A DNA stretch of 64,000 bases from Turbatrix aceti. Its lineage: Eukaryota > Nematoda > Chromadorea > Rhabditida > Panagrolaimidae. This document shows, in pieces, positions 33,000-44,096 of the stretch (the first letter of the stretch is position 1; each line of letters begins with the position of its first letter). The position numbers and the translations under genes were made by a program. The stretch is from assembly GCA_963969345.1 (NCBI GenBank), contig OZ017768.1, positions 10,580,193 to 10,644,192 of the forward strand, given 5' to 3'. The notes beneath the pieces are model-generated. The model made no database searches. It had not been told where the DNA came from and saw only the letters and a list, made by a program, of their open reading frames with translations.

Positions 33000-34380
33000 T
33001 GCGCAGTTACTCGCTGTACTAAAGCGAGTAAAATTTTTCACCCCTTGATGATTTTTACTTGTTAGCATAAATTGTAATTTGAAATTAGTATTACGGTGGT
33101 ATTCAACAAAATAAGAATGAAAAAAAGATCAAAAAACAAACTTTTGTAGCTCAAATGACATTATGATCGATGAAGTATGAAGGAGACTCATTATCCACCC
33201 TCGCGAGAATGTTTTCTCTTGTTCTTTTTCTTCCGTGTCTGTGTCAGTGAACCTGCACAAAGTGCAAGTGAATTGATAATCATAAGGCAGACACAAACAT
33301 CTATGGTCAACGACTTGTAAACTGTGATTAATACAACAAAAAGTCTCGAAAGGAATTAGGCATATGTATGATATGTAAAGTAAAGTAAAGTATGTACGTA
33401 TTAATTATGCTTGGAAGTGCCTTCCATTATGCAAGCCTACAGTTACATATTTTTTTGATTTGTGGGCATATTAGTCCAATGCATCGGTTAATCTGCCATT
33501 TGTTATACATTTTTTATGTTTGGTAATCCTTTTTTACAAATGCAGTGCACCTGTTTTGCGAAATGAAAAGCTATGTAGCTTCTGCCTTTCTTGGGCGTTG
33601 ACAATGACATTTTAATGTTAAAACAAATACTTACGAGCCTGTATTCTAAAAAATCATACGCATACATACATATGCAGAACAATATTGAAGGTACAAAAAA
33701 ACGGAGTTGCATACAAACTCAGATTATCTGACTGCTGCTTTTTATCCCGGTACAATAAAATTAAATTGTATAATAATGAAATCCTCATATTTACATACAA
33801 AAATGAACCAGAACTATGTTTTTGAGTGTCGTCGAATGTCAACCAAGCATTGGTAACGGTGTGCAAACGTACAGTAATATATACCAATTCCGCAATCAGT
33901 AATAAACAAAATAACTTTTACGATGACATACAGAAGATGAATATTTATAATACAGTATACGCAGACGAAAAAATATAAACATCAAGTCAGTCATTAGTAC
34001 AACGAACGTGTGAAATCGTTTTTTACGAACAACGACATAAAAAACAGCATGCTGCACTTGCGAACATTACATGATAATTTTTTCCTTGTTGTTCGGTCTT
34101 ATTCATAATCTCTATACATTTGAATTTAAAGATAAACCTACAAATGTCACAGAATGACACACCATATTGCATTAATTCTTTGAACTATCACCTCTACATG
34201 CAACTATTGTAATGTTGAATGATATATAATAGTATATACATATATGAACACAGTTGCTTTGGAAGGAAATAATAACGCACTATCGCTACGAATTTAACTA
34301 CGGTTTGTACAGATTTTTTTGTGCATTTCGTGCGGGCAGCGTCCTATGTGCGTAGTACGGTTCGTTTTGCACGAATTACA
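33000..34380. other. AT-rich intergenic, no gene seen
   Basis: Only an (AAAGT)n tail at about 33376-33393 is recognised. No gene. Confidence 0.4.
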
Positions 34381-34500
34381 CTAGGGTTCCTGCCCCCCCC
34401 CCCCCCCCCCCGCACCCGGCGGGGTCCCCGGGGAAAACCCCTCAGGCCCCGTGACAATTTCGCCCCCGTGAAATTCCCCGTTCTACTCCCTGTGAAAATT
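34381..34500. repeat. C-rich repeat element
   Basis: Starts TAGGGTTCCTG followed by an ~18-C run, then 'ggcggggtccccggggaaaa' and 'cgtgaaattccccgttctac'. The latter is also found in the elements near 56 kb. Beyond 34500 'aaaatttttacgccgtttt' also matches that element. Confidence 0.6.
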
Positions 34501-34685
34501 TGAAAAGTTCCTAATTCAAAATTTTTACGCCGTTTTGATAATTTACTCAAATAAATACTAAAAATTTGTAGGTGAGGTTTAATTAATTTGCCAAGTTTCC
34601 TATTTTTGATTAACAACGTGGTCACATACTCATTCAATTAGAAAACATTTTTTCATCAATTAATAGTTAATAATGAAATAAATCC

Positions 34686-34752
34686 TAACATCTGGTCTAA
34701 TGATAACTAACCACTGAGTAATGGTGAAATAAATAAATAAATAAATAAATAA
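34686..34752 (+). mobile_element. 5'-truncated RTE-like LINE end
   Basis: Short copy 'cctaacatctggtctaatga' to an (AAAT)n tail; flanks share AATGAAATAAA. Confidence 0.7.
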
Positions 34753-34859
34753 AATGAAATAAATGAATAAATAAAAAGTATAAAATGGGAAGAAGAAATC
34801 TTGTATAAAAATCCGAATTTGCGTTAAAAATTGCATTGTTTTGATAAAAAGTGAATTAA

Positions 34860-36879
34860 AAGGGACTCTGCGAGCCGATTTGAAGTCGGCGACCCAGCTA
34901 ATTTACACCTTCAAATGTTTTGTGCCCAAGTTGTAGTGGGGCCTATGGGAGACTCCAAATGGGCCATAATAGATTTTTCAGATGTCGGATTCTGGAGCTA
35001 GGGCTTCTCGAATGTTTCGCCGTCAAAATTTCAAACTGCTTCTAAAAATCTGATTTTTGGCATACAGGGGTATCTCGGCACGAGAAAACGACTGGTGTAT
35101 TCAGATTTGTCAAAAAACATCTGACTTTTTTGAAAAAATGGATTTTCTTCGATTTACCTGTTTTTACCGTCAAAAATTGGCTGTGGCGTCCGAGAGAGGA
35201 TCCTCCAGCGGGTTTTGACACCGGAATCTGAAAGCCCGTCTTTTTTGACGTCGATTGAGGTATTACACAAAAAAAATTATGTCCCTTTATTTGACCAACC
35301 GGGGGGTTGTATGGCGCGTACTTGGTAAAAAAACACCTTTGTCGAGTTTCCGAAATGAATATTTTTATAGTTGGAAAAATCTGATTTTTGGCTTCCGGGG
35401 GTAGTTTGGCACGAGAAATCGACTGGTGTATTTAGATTTCTCAAAAAACATCTGATTTTTATGAAATACTTGATGGTTGATGTTATACCGTTATTTAACG
35501 TCACAAAATCGGCTGCAGCGCCCGAGGGAGAATCTTCCAGGCAGCTTTGATGCCAAAATCGGTTTCACCATCTTTTTCGACGTCGATTGATGTATAACAC
35601 AGAAAAATTAAGGTGCCTTTCTTTGACCATAGCCAGGTTTTTATCGCGCGCACTAGGTGCAAACACCCTTTTTTGCGTCATTGACCGAAAAAGACGTGCG
35701 CGCGCGTAACAGGAGTCATGTTCAAAAAAAAGCCCTGAAGCCAATTTTTGTTTTATGTGCTTACGGTCACCTGGGTATGTTTAGACAGGTCCCAAAGATT
35801 GTTTTTAGCGACTTGCGCTCCTTATCAGATAATTAAAGCGGTAAATTACGATATTTCAGTTTCATGTTTTTTCAATGCCAGTGACAATAGACAAAATAAT
35901 CGGATGATCAGCGCAAGTCGCTAAAAACAATATTTGGGACATGCCTGAACACACCCAGGTGACCGTGAGCATATAAAACAAAAATTGGCTTCAGGGCTTT
36001 TTTTTGAACATGACTCCTGTTACACGTGCGCAGGTCTTTTTCGGTCAATGACGCAAAAAAGGGTGTTTGCACCTAGTGCGCGCGATAAAAACCTGGCTAT
36101 GGTCAAAGAAAGGCACCTCAATTTTTCTGTGTTATACATCAATCGACGTCGAAAAAAATGGGGAAACCGATTTTGGCATCAAAACTGCCTGGAAGATTCT
36201 CCCTCGGGCGCTGCGCCGATTTTGTGACGGTAAATAACGGTATAACATCAACCATCAAGTATTTCATAAAAATCAGATGTTTTTTGAGAAATCTAAATAC
36301 ACCAGTCGATTTCTCGTGCCAAACTACCCCCGGAAGCCAAAAATCAGATTTTTCCAACTATAAAAATATTCATTTCGGAAACTCGACAAAGGTGTTTTTT
36401 TACCAAGTACGCGCCATACAACCCCCCGGTTGGTCAAATAAAGGGACATAATTTTTTTTGTGTAATACCTCAATCGACGTCAAAAAAGACGGGCTTTCAG
36501 ATTCCGGTGTCAAAACCCGCTGGAGGATCCTCTCTCGGACGCCACAGCCAATTTTTGACGGTAAAAACAGGTAAATCGAAGAAAATCCATTTTTTCAAAA
36601 AAGTCAGATGTTTTTTGACAAATCTGAATACACCAGTCGTTTTCTCGTGCCGAGATACCCCTGTATGCCAAAAATCAGATTTTTAGAAGCAGTTTGAAAT
36701 TTTGACGTCGAAACATTCGAGAAGCCCTAGCTCCAGAATCCGGCATCTGAAAAATCTATTATGGCCCATTTGGAGTCTCCCATAGGCCCCACTACAACTT
36801 GGGCACAAAACATTTGAAGGTGTAAATTAGCTGGGTCGCGGCCTCCACCTTATTCCAAAATCGGCTCGCAGAGTCCCTC
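34860..36879. mobile_element. 2.02-kb palindromic foldback element, TTAA-flanked
   Basis: Arms are near-perfect inverted copies around about 35.87 kb. Ends read AGGGACTCTGCGAGCCGAT next to TTAA (34856-34859 and 36880-36883). The terminal CTCTGCGAGCCGATTT is shared with the element at 4018-5657, but the rest of the arms is different. ORFs 35277-35504 and 36158-36451 are the same arm sequence in mirror. Degraded relatives lie at 45690-45990 and 50500-51640. Confidence 0.85.
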
Positions 36880-36883
36880 TTAA

Positions 36884-38028
36884 AGCATAACTCTCGAAAT
36901 ACTGTATTTCTATGCAGGCTGCAATTCTAAAATAAATTTGAAGCAATTTATAGCTTGTCTGCAGTTGCAAAACCCAGTATAGAAGCTAATCAAATTTTAC
37001 GAATTTCTATGTTTTTACTTTTACACGCGCAGTTCAATCCTTATTGTATTTTCTGTAGCTGTTATTGCTGCTGGATGTCCTTTGTGTTTTGCACCATCCT
37101 ACAATATTCTTTGCTAATAGTGTTGACCTTTTATGGGTGGCCAAAAAATTATTATTTGTTGTGTCTTGAAACCATCACAAAGCTTTTCTCCTCCCCCCGC
37201 TGCCCTGTTTTTCATCTATTCATCGGTGTCTCATTTGAAAAAAAAGTAGTGAACACAGTACCAATGAATGTACTTGCGAGTGACTTTTTTTGCTTTTACC
37301 GTCCCCACCCTCCCTCTTCCATTAATCAGAAAATTAATACAAAAAAGAATTCTTTTCGTTATATAAACTTCAGTTGGCACTGTGATACTCTCCATGTCTA
37401 TAACATAAACCCTCCCGCTCCTCTTCTTGGTAGCGATGGTAGAGTTGGAGAGGAAGACCAAAGGGGGATGACTCGGACGTCTGATTCCGGTTGACCAATT
37501 CCTCAACTCAATATCTTGTTGCTTAACTAAAGTGTTGACGATTAGTCAACGGTCTGTTTTCTTTCTGTCACACGACACAAAAATAACCTAATATGTGAAA
37601 AATATGACACATATTGACAAGTGTACTATCCCTAACGTCGCCCCCTCTATCTTGACTGACTAACCTACATATCCTATCCAAAGGCATAATTTATGGCAGA
37701 AAATACTTTGCCTCACCCATCATGTCGCAAAATTAAAAAAAAATAAATTTTAGAAAAAGTTTTCATTTTTTATATTTTTACATTTGTATTTATAATAAAT
37801 AGTAGAACAACCCAAATTTGTTTTCGTAAACCTTTGTGTTTTTTTACTGATATCACAACACAGTTATTCAGTCAGGATGAAATTAATGCCACCCTCCCCA
37901 GTAATGATTCATAGTGCCAAGAGGCGGTATTCGTACGGTACACCCCCCATCTCGAAAACGTTCTGACTTTTACATAAAAAATGCACACCATACGAGTTTC
38001 AGATCTGAACCAATAAATTTGTGCCAAT
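36884..38028. other. Upstream region of the 38-kb gene; uncertain ORF
   Basis: A 179-codon plus-strand frame at 36955-37494 is the longest frame outside repeats. It is Cys/Phe-rich, has no clear start or domain, and overlaps a minus frame (37506-37231). I do not accept it. GC-richer C-runs at 37190-37450 may be regulatory. 'aatgccaccctccccagtaa' at about 37886 lies 140 bases before the ATG at 38029. Confidence 0.35.
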
Positions 38029-38621
38029 ATGATTGTTGCTTCTTGTCTCCTAATGATGCTGCTATCACTAACAATGTCAGTGCCGGTAGCGTCAGACCAG
38101 GAAGATGTACTAGACATTGTTGAAATGAACCACAAATCGTCAATCACAAAATTTGGTAAGTCGTCGGAAATTAATCAAAAATCTTTTGAGTTAAAAACGT
38201 GAAATGTGTGTTATCTAGGTGTTTGTTTTCCAGGATGCTATATACAACTAGACTCATCCGCTTACAACCACACACTTCAACTTGAAATCCCTGCAAAATC
38301 ACGACGTCCATGCTTCATCCAACTTCCGTCGTTTTCTGAAATAACGTTTCATGAACTATCACTCTCTTCCAATGCTACTCTAACTCTAGTAGCAGGAAGT
38401 CGTAAACAACGACCCTCCCATCGAGTACGCGTAACAAATGGTAAGTCTTTTCAGAACCAAACATAATTGTTTTTTTTAATTCAAAACATTCCAGTTTAAT
38501 ATTTATTTATTTATTTTCAGGCGCCAAGCAATACCTTCTGTCGTATCCTGTTAACTATCTTTTTGTGCGAAACGCAAATAACCTGGATACTGTCACGTTC
38601 GGATTAACCTCTGCAAACTGA
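38029..38621 (+). CDS. Secreted CY/CLIALP-family protein, 3 exons
   Basis: Exon 1 38029-38155, exon 2 38234-38440, exon 3 38521-38621 (TGA), 144 aa. Both introns are phase 1, with donors GTAAG and acceptors TTCCAG and TTTCAG. Signal peptide residues 1-20 (MIVASCLLMMLLSLTMSVPV) are followed by an acidic linker and 'SSITKFG'. The core has Gly43-Cys44-Tyr45, Pro68-Cys69-Phe-Ile-Gln-Leu-Pro, 'LVAGSRKQRPSHRVRVTN', and a last exon 'YLFVRN...DTVTFGL'. It is the paralogue of 995-1696. The last exon corresponds to the 'AYLVV...DTLTFKL' exon of the five-exon genes. A candidate AATAAA lies about 290 bases after the stop. Confidence 0.85.
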
Positions 38622-38952
38622 GATTCCCCCTGCTTTTATGTCTTTTCCGCAATGTTGATGGTGACACAGCTGAAGAAGACCTTTAACACTCATCTAAGAC
38701 AACGAATCTAATTCAAACGGCTATTTGTGAACAACGAAGGCGTACAAGGGTTATACGCCTCGGTTACAGTACTTGCCTACTTGCGCCACGGTCTTGTGTC
38801 TATTTTTTTGTCCGAATACGTACACCGGTGCCTCCTGCATTTCCCTCTTCTGCTTCTTTTTATCCCATTTGTAACAGAAATGGAAATCATAAGCTGATTA
38901 ATGTCATTTTTGTAATAAAATGTCAATTAATAAATAATTATGTGTATTAATA

Positions 38953-39152
38953 NNNNNNNNNNNNNNNNNNNNNNNNNNNNNNNNNNNNNNNNNNNNNNNN
39001 NNNNNNNNNNNNNNNNNNNNNNNNNNNNNNNNNNNNNNNNNNNNNNNNNNNNNNNNNNNNNNNNNNNNNNNNNNNNNNNNNNNNNNNNNNNNNNNNNNNN
39101 NNNNNNNNNNNNNNNNNNNNNNNNNNNNNNNNNNNNNNNNNNNNNNNNNNNN
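38953..39152. other. Assembly gap (200 N)
   Basis: Exactly 200 N. The sequence after it starts inside the right arm of the foldback element whose left arm is at 23165. Confidence 0.95.
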
Positions 39153-40605
39153 GAAGCCAAAAAAATAGATAGAAATTCAGGAGTTACACGATTTTGTAGG
39201 CCGAAAAATTTCTCACAAGATGCTTCTATCTCACTCTGCTCTACAGCGCTCTACCTCATAGCCTCAGGCGTTTGAACAAGTAGGGTTCGGGAGAATCGTT
39301 ACCGTATGCTCCAGGGATAGGTTAAGTCTGTGAAAATTTCACAGTAGATAAAAAAGATATTGCGCTTTCGACTGGTGATATTCATTTTTTGATCCCAGTT
39401 CTAGAAAGTTCCGAATTTTTCAAATTTCCGAAGAAAACCGTTTTTTCGGACATTTATCGATTCGATATCAAAAAACTGAGTATGCCATTCGAAAGGAAAT
39501 TTTGTTTTTAGTCAACCCTGAAATTTTCAGCTTTCTATCGGCATTTCAAAGATCCGTGGATTTTTTCTCCCGAACCCCACTCGATTTTGATCAAATATTG
39601 TCCCACAATTCTGAAAAACACATCAAAATGCTTCAAATATTATTCTAATTACAAATCTAATTTGAAAAAGTAAAAATTTCTAAATTTGGCCCGAAATTCC
39701 TTTTTTTGCAACTAATTCGACCAGCGCGCTCGGGCAGCGGGAGAATCTCTCTTCATGAGAGCGACGCGCGCTGAACGAAGAGAAGCCAGAGAGAGAAGGA
39801 TAGTCCAGACAGCATGCGCGCCTCACACTTGCCACTGTATGTGCCATGCACCAAACCAGTCTGACCCTTCACCCACGTTCTCTCGTGGCGAAAATTGCTT
39901 TCGTGTTCCATCGCAAGCGAAAGTTGTGTTGCTACTTGTTGTTTTTGATTGTTTTTTTTTTCACGTGTTCATTACACCTCCTCTTGCTCAGACAGTTCAT
40001 CAATTTACTCAGCACGTCAACCCATGTCAACCGACGGAACTCAGGACACTGAAATGGACACATCTGAAGAAAAAATGAGTAAATGAGTAGATTTTATATA
40101 ATTTATGTTATAGAAATAAAAATTGTGGTTTCAGTTGTCCCATTTTTCATGCCGGTAACACGTATTGATAAATTTGTAAATGTTTATATCTATTACGGCA
40201 CAATAAATACGGTAAAACAACACTTTGCGCACTGCACACAGTTTGCGCTTGCAAAGCGGAAAAATCTCACAGATGCTTTTTTTCCAATTTGTGCGCGCAC
40301 GCTACGCGGAAAAATCTCACAGATGATTTTTTTCCAATTTGTGCGCGCACACGAAACGGAAAAATCTCACAGATGCCTTTTTTCCAATTTGTGCGCGTGT
40401 TCTCGCATTTTCTCGTGCGGACTGTCCACATTTTCGCAAAATGTCAATTTGTTCATTTTAGTCGGACAATTTTTCATGAAATAAAAATTTCTTATTTCAG
40501 GTGTACTTTTTTTTGAGAACATTGGGTTTTGCTGTTTTTAGTTCGTTTTTTGAGTTCAGCTGCAAAACTTCGTTTTTTGAAGAAAATTTTAAATATACCG
40601 CCTTA
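39153..40605. mobile_element. Right arm of the foldback element split by gaps
   Basis: The complement of 23165-24620 with near-identity, ending CCGCCTTA before TA. About 100 bases at 40485-40560 do not match the left arm (about 23215-23300). It contains the mirror 107-codon frame at 39755-40078 and the mirror tandem units. Confidence 0.85.
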
Positions 40606-40608
40606 TAT

Positions 40609-40845
40609 TTAAACAAGTGACAATTTTTTTTCATTTATTGTTTAGTTTAAAAGTTCAGCATCGAAAAATTTTAAGCCCATCAATTTATAATATTTGTATA
40701 CCGCTGACAAAAAGCTAACAACAAACTATTGAGCAACAGATTGATTTGAATAAGTATTCAAACAATTAAAAAATACAAATAACGATTGAATAATTACACG
40801 CTTTTTCAACTGAAATTAGCGTTGTTTTTGTGATAAATGATTCAT
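40609..40845 (+). repeat. 237-bp flank identical to 25258-25494
   Basis: Follows the right arm directly. It is the same as the sequence after the first gap, then diverges. Confidence 0.85.
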
Positions 40846-41197
40846 TGCATTGTATAAGAATACGAAGCATTCATTGTACGGTAAACTGTTAAAAAAGACA
40901 AAAGTTCAGAAAAAAACATTTTTTCTATAAAGGCGCATCCAAAATCCAATGCAAGGGGGAAATGAATTCTAACATCCACCTACTCCCTACAATGCTCATT
41001 TCTTCATCACGAGAAAATAATCCCTGCAGGTGGAATTCTCATGACTCATATTAGCGGGGGGCAACAGCAAAAGAGCAAACAATAAAAGTACAAAACTTGT
41101 CGGTACCAATTTTAATTCATAAATAAATTTTTTTTCACAGATTATTATTTTTCACAAAAAAATACAGAACGGCGTATTCGACTATAATGTTTAATAT

Positions 41198-41292
41198 CAC
41201 GCCTACGTGGACGCCATTTGTGCCTCCTAACATCTGGTCTAATGATAACTAACCACTGAGTAATGGTGAAATAAATAAATAAATAAATAAAT
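41198..41292 (+). mobile_element. 5'-truncated RTE-like LINE end
   Basis: 'cacgcctacgtggacgccat' through the shared 3' block to a long (AAAT)n tail. The duplication is unclear. Confidence 0.7.
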
Positions 41293-42007
41293 CATATTTA
41301 TTTGAGTAATGTTACATTTTAATTTAGCAATAAATAACTGTGATGAATAAAGTTTGCAATAAATGCCATGACAAGAGAGATTACCTGGAAAACGTTATAA
41401 TCTCGATGTAAATAGCACAAATCTCAAGCCTCGCTAGAGAAAGATTTCTCTAGCTCTCTGTCCAGACGATGCTACCCTTGCAATATGTTTTGAATGGCTA
41501 CATCTAAGATGGTGTTGTTGTTTTCAAAGTTAGCGCGGCTTACGTTTTCGGCCGACTCAAGTTTTTACCGTCGTAAAGACTTCAAGCACCGGATCATCAA
41601 AGACGTGTTCTATAGAACATTTGACGAAAACTTCAGTGTGGCTGCAGCTTGAGATTCAATCTGCGAGCTTATTGAGAAACCCATATTTGACCGTCCAATT
41701 TTTTTTTGAACTTTGAGTTCTTTTTTTGTTGATTTGTTATCAAAAATAAAGTTGAAAATAACGTTAAACTGGATTGTTACGGATATGTTAGTGCCGCATG
41801 CCCGTGGCACCGCCTCTCGCTACTCATGCGATAGCATACGGGTTTTTTGGCATCATAACTCCATTCCCACGGCATACTCCCAAGGGAAAAAAGTATTATT
41901 TGATCCAATATTTGTACCCAAGCCCGTAAAACAAGAGAAATGGGTGGTTTAATGGCACCATTTGCCACATCATGCTGTGGAAAAACGATCAAAATTCATT
42001 AAAACCC

Positions 42008-42115
42008 AATTTTTATTTTTTGAAGTGGAAACCTTTATATTTTTTCATTTTTTGAAGTGGAAACCTTTATATTTTTTTCATTTTTTGTAGTGGAAACCTT
42101 TATATTTTTTTCTGT
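42008..42115 (+). repeat. Three ~37-bp tandem repeats
   Basis: 'tttttgaagtggaaaccttt' followed by 'atattttttcat' occurs three times, the third with 'gtagtgg' in place of 'gaagtgg'. Confidence 0.75.
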
Positions 42116-42956
42116 TTTTCTATAAAAAACTGAGTTCAATGGTAATTTAGTCGACCAGGAAAGTGCCTAGTTTTTGTGCCGTGCCCCAAAAAAACGAAAA
42201 ATGGTAATTTCGGCACCCTAAACAATGTCAATGTGCTCAATGTCAATATTTTTCATGGAATCAGCGTCCGCAAAAAATAACCGGGTCATTTTTTTCATTT
42301 TCAGTCGAATGTCCCCCTTTTTGGTCCAAATTTGCACGCTTATTTTACGTTTTTTATGCGGTTCATGATTTAGGGGGACGGTTAAAAAAGTCGAAAATAA
42401 CCGCCGTATAACGCGGTTATTTTAAGTCGCGGAAAATAACCGAATAACCGACCCGGTTATTCGTCATTCCGTTCCGCTTCGTTATAAATATAACCGGAAT
42501 GCAAAGCCTTGACCGTCACATGCAAATTGACAATGAATCGTATAGAAAACATAGTTGAAAAAAATACAGAAAAATACAATACCTGTTTATTTTTGAATAA
42601 AGGAAAACAAGTTTTTCTTACTTTACTACAAATTTTAAAACAACTAAAAATATTCACATCGAACGATATTTTTAGAATTTGCTTATCTTTGATCGTGATG
42701 TATTAAAACGCGTTTACAGGTAAACATGTTAACGATGAAAAACCTTGTTTACCTGAAGCCTACGGTGGTATATTTTAAGCGTTAAAAAAGTGAACAAATA
42801 AAGAAATGTTCGTTTTAAAAACAAATTTTTGCACATTTTGTAAATCATGTTTGATTAACTCAAAGGAGAGCTTTGCTTTTATTACATTTTTTTGTAAAAC
42901 ATTTATTAAGCGTAAAATTAATAATACTAAAATTAACCTAGTGCATATTCATAATA

Positions 42957-43052
42957 CCATACGCTGGGCCGATTCCTCGCGACGATGGAATGAAGAAATC
43001 GCGACAAAATCGAACTAACCACTGAGTAATGGTGAAATAAATAAAATAAATA
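42957..43052 (+). mobile_element. Internally deleted LINE end
   Basis: 'acgctgggccgattc' joins directly to 'gaagaaatcgcgac' and then to 'aaccactgagtaatggtgaa' with an (AAAT)n tail. The intervening blocks present in other copies are missing. Confidence 0.7.
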
Positions 43053-43646
43053 AATATTTATCATTTCGGTAACATCACATCATTCAATAGACGAGTCACA
43101 TTTCTGCATCTTTAAAAATGTAAAAATGCAGAAAGTTTTGATAATTTGATGAACATGAGTTGATGAACATACTAAAAAGCTAAAAACTAAAATTACACAA
43201 AATGGGTCACACCTCTGCACCTGGATTGATTTTTGAGGCACAATCGTGCGATTTCTGATTCGTCGGTGCGCTATAAATTGAAGCCATCACTGGAATTTTC
43301 TACTTTAATTAAACCACCCATTTCCCATGATGCCTGGAAATGTATTTTATTTTCTTCAACCTACGATTTTCTTCAAACTTCTCCAATGTTAAGGATTAAA
43401 TGATAAGGCTGCGTTCAAAAAATAATCGTGTTTACAGGCTCCCAAGCCTGACAAAAAACGTGATCATGATTCACGAGAGCCTTATCACAAAGTTAGACGG
43501 CGAGGAGGAGAGGATTAGGACTAGTTGCAGCCCCTCCTGTTATCACCAAGTCAACAGAGCTCAGAAGCTTGACATAAAAGAAGTCCACATGGTGCTTATT
43601 TCCCATGTGTTTTCTGGCTATTCACTCTTTCGCTACCTATCTCGAC

Positions 43647-44096
43647 ATGACGTATTCCCTAGTCTCGATTCTGCTGCTAGTCAGCCTGGCATCCGCATAT
43701 ATTCCACAGCTTCACCGACAGCCTCCGCACCATCCACGGGATCAACTTGACCTCGAATTGGCCAAGCTCGAGTCCTGGCAGGTGAATGCTGCTGCCAAGA
43801 ACGATCTATCCCACGAAGGGCCACGTGAAGCCAACTTTTTTGTGCACAACCCAACTCAGTGCCTGGTATGCCAAGACTTCTACCGGGTAGTCACAAAAAC
43901 CAATCCCGACATCACGGCGGCTGACTTCCAAGAACAGTCAATCAAAATGTGCTTGGAGGTGACAAAAGAACTCGGCGATCGACACCTCACTTTGTGCCAG
44001 GGCATTGCGACAAACTCCATCTATACGATTGTCGAATCAATTCGTCGACGGGTTTCTCCATTGAACACTTGCAAGTTCCTCAATTATTGCCATTGA
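43647..44096 (+). CDS. Saposin-like (SapB) secreted protein
   Basis: A single-exon 149-aa frame ending TGA. Residues 1-17 (MTYSLVSILLLVSLASA) are a signal peptide; residues 18-65 are a Pro/His then acidic linker. The SapB-type domain at 72-148 has six cysteines: Cys72 and Cys75 (CxxC), Cys102, Cys117, Cys142 and Cys148, with the usual 'P..xC..L..C' ending (PLNTCKFLNYC). Known saposin pairing would be 72-148, 75-142 and 102-117. The 102-117 spacing is slightly longer than in classic saposins. Members of the superfamily bind or disturb lipids; which activity this one has cannot be told. An in-frame ATG at 43605 exists, but the signal peptide starts at 43647. GC content and codon use are richer in C/G than in the surrounding DNA. 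It sits between members of the two other secreted families. Confidence 0.85.
   Translation: MTYSLVSILLLVSLASAYIPQLHRQPPHHPRDQLDLELAKLESWQVNAAAKNDLSHEGPREANFFVHNPTQCLVCQDFYRVVTKTNPDITAADFQEQSIKMCLEVTKELGDRHLTLCQGIATNSIYTIVESIRRRVSPLNTCKFLNYCH

Larger units (their letters stand above)
40850..43646. other. Intergenic with repeats, upstream of the saposin gene
   Basis: No gene recognised. It holds a LINE end at 41198-41292 (plus, AAAT tail), three ~37-bp tandem units at about 42008-42115 ('gaagtggaaacctttatatt'), a patch of 'aataaccg' motifs at about 42275-42500, and a degraded LINE end at 42957-43052. 'gctataaatt' at about 43270 and 'aaccacccatttccc' at about 43313 could belong to the promoter of the gene at 43647. 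Confidence 0.5.

Noticed and set aside
36955..37494. 179-codon frame upstream of the 38-kb gene
   Set aside because: No signal peptide, domain or paralogue, overlaps a minus frame of similar quality, and lies in C-rich upstream DNA.
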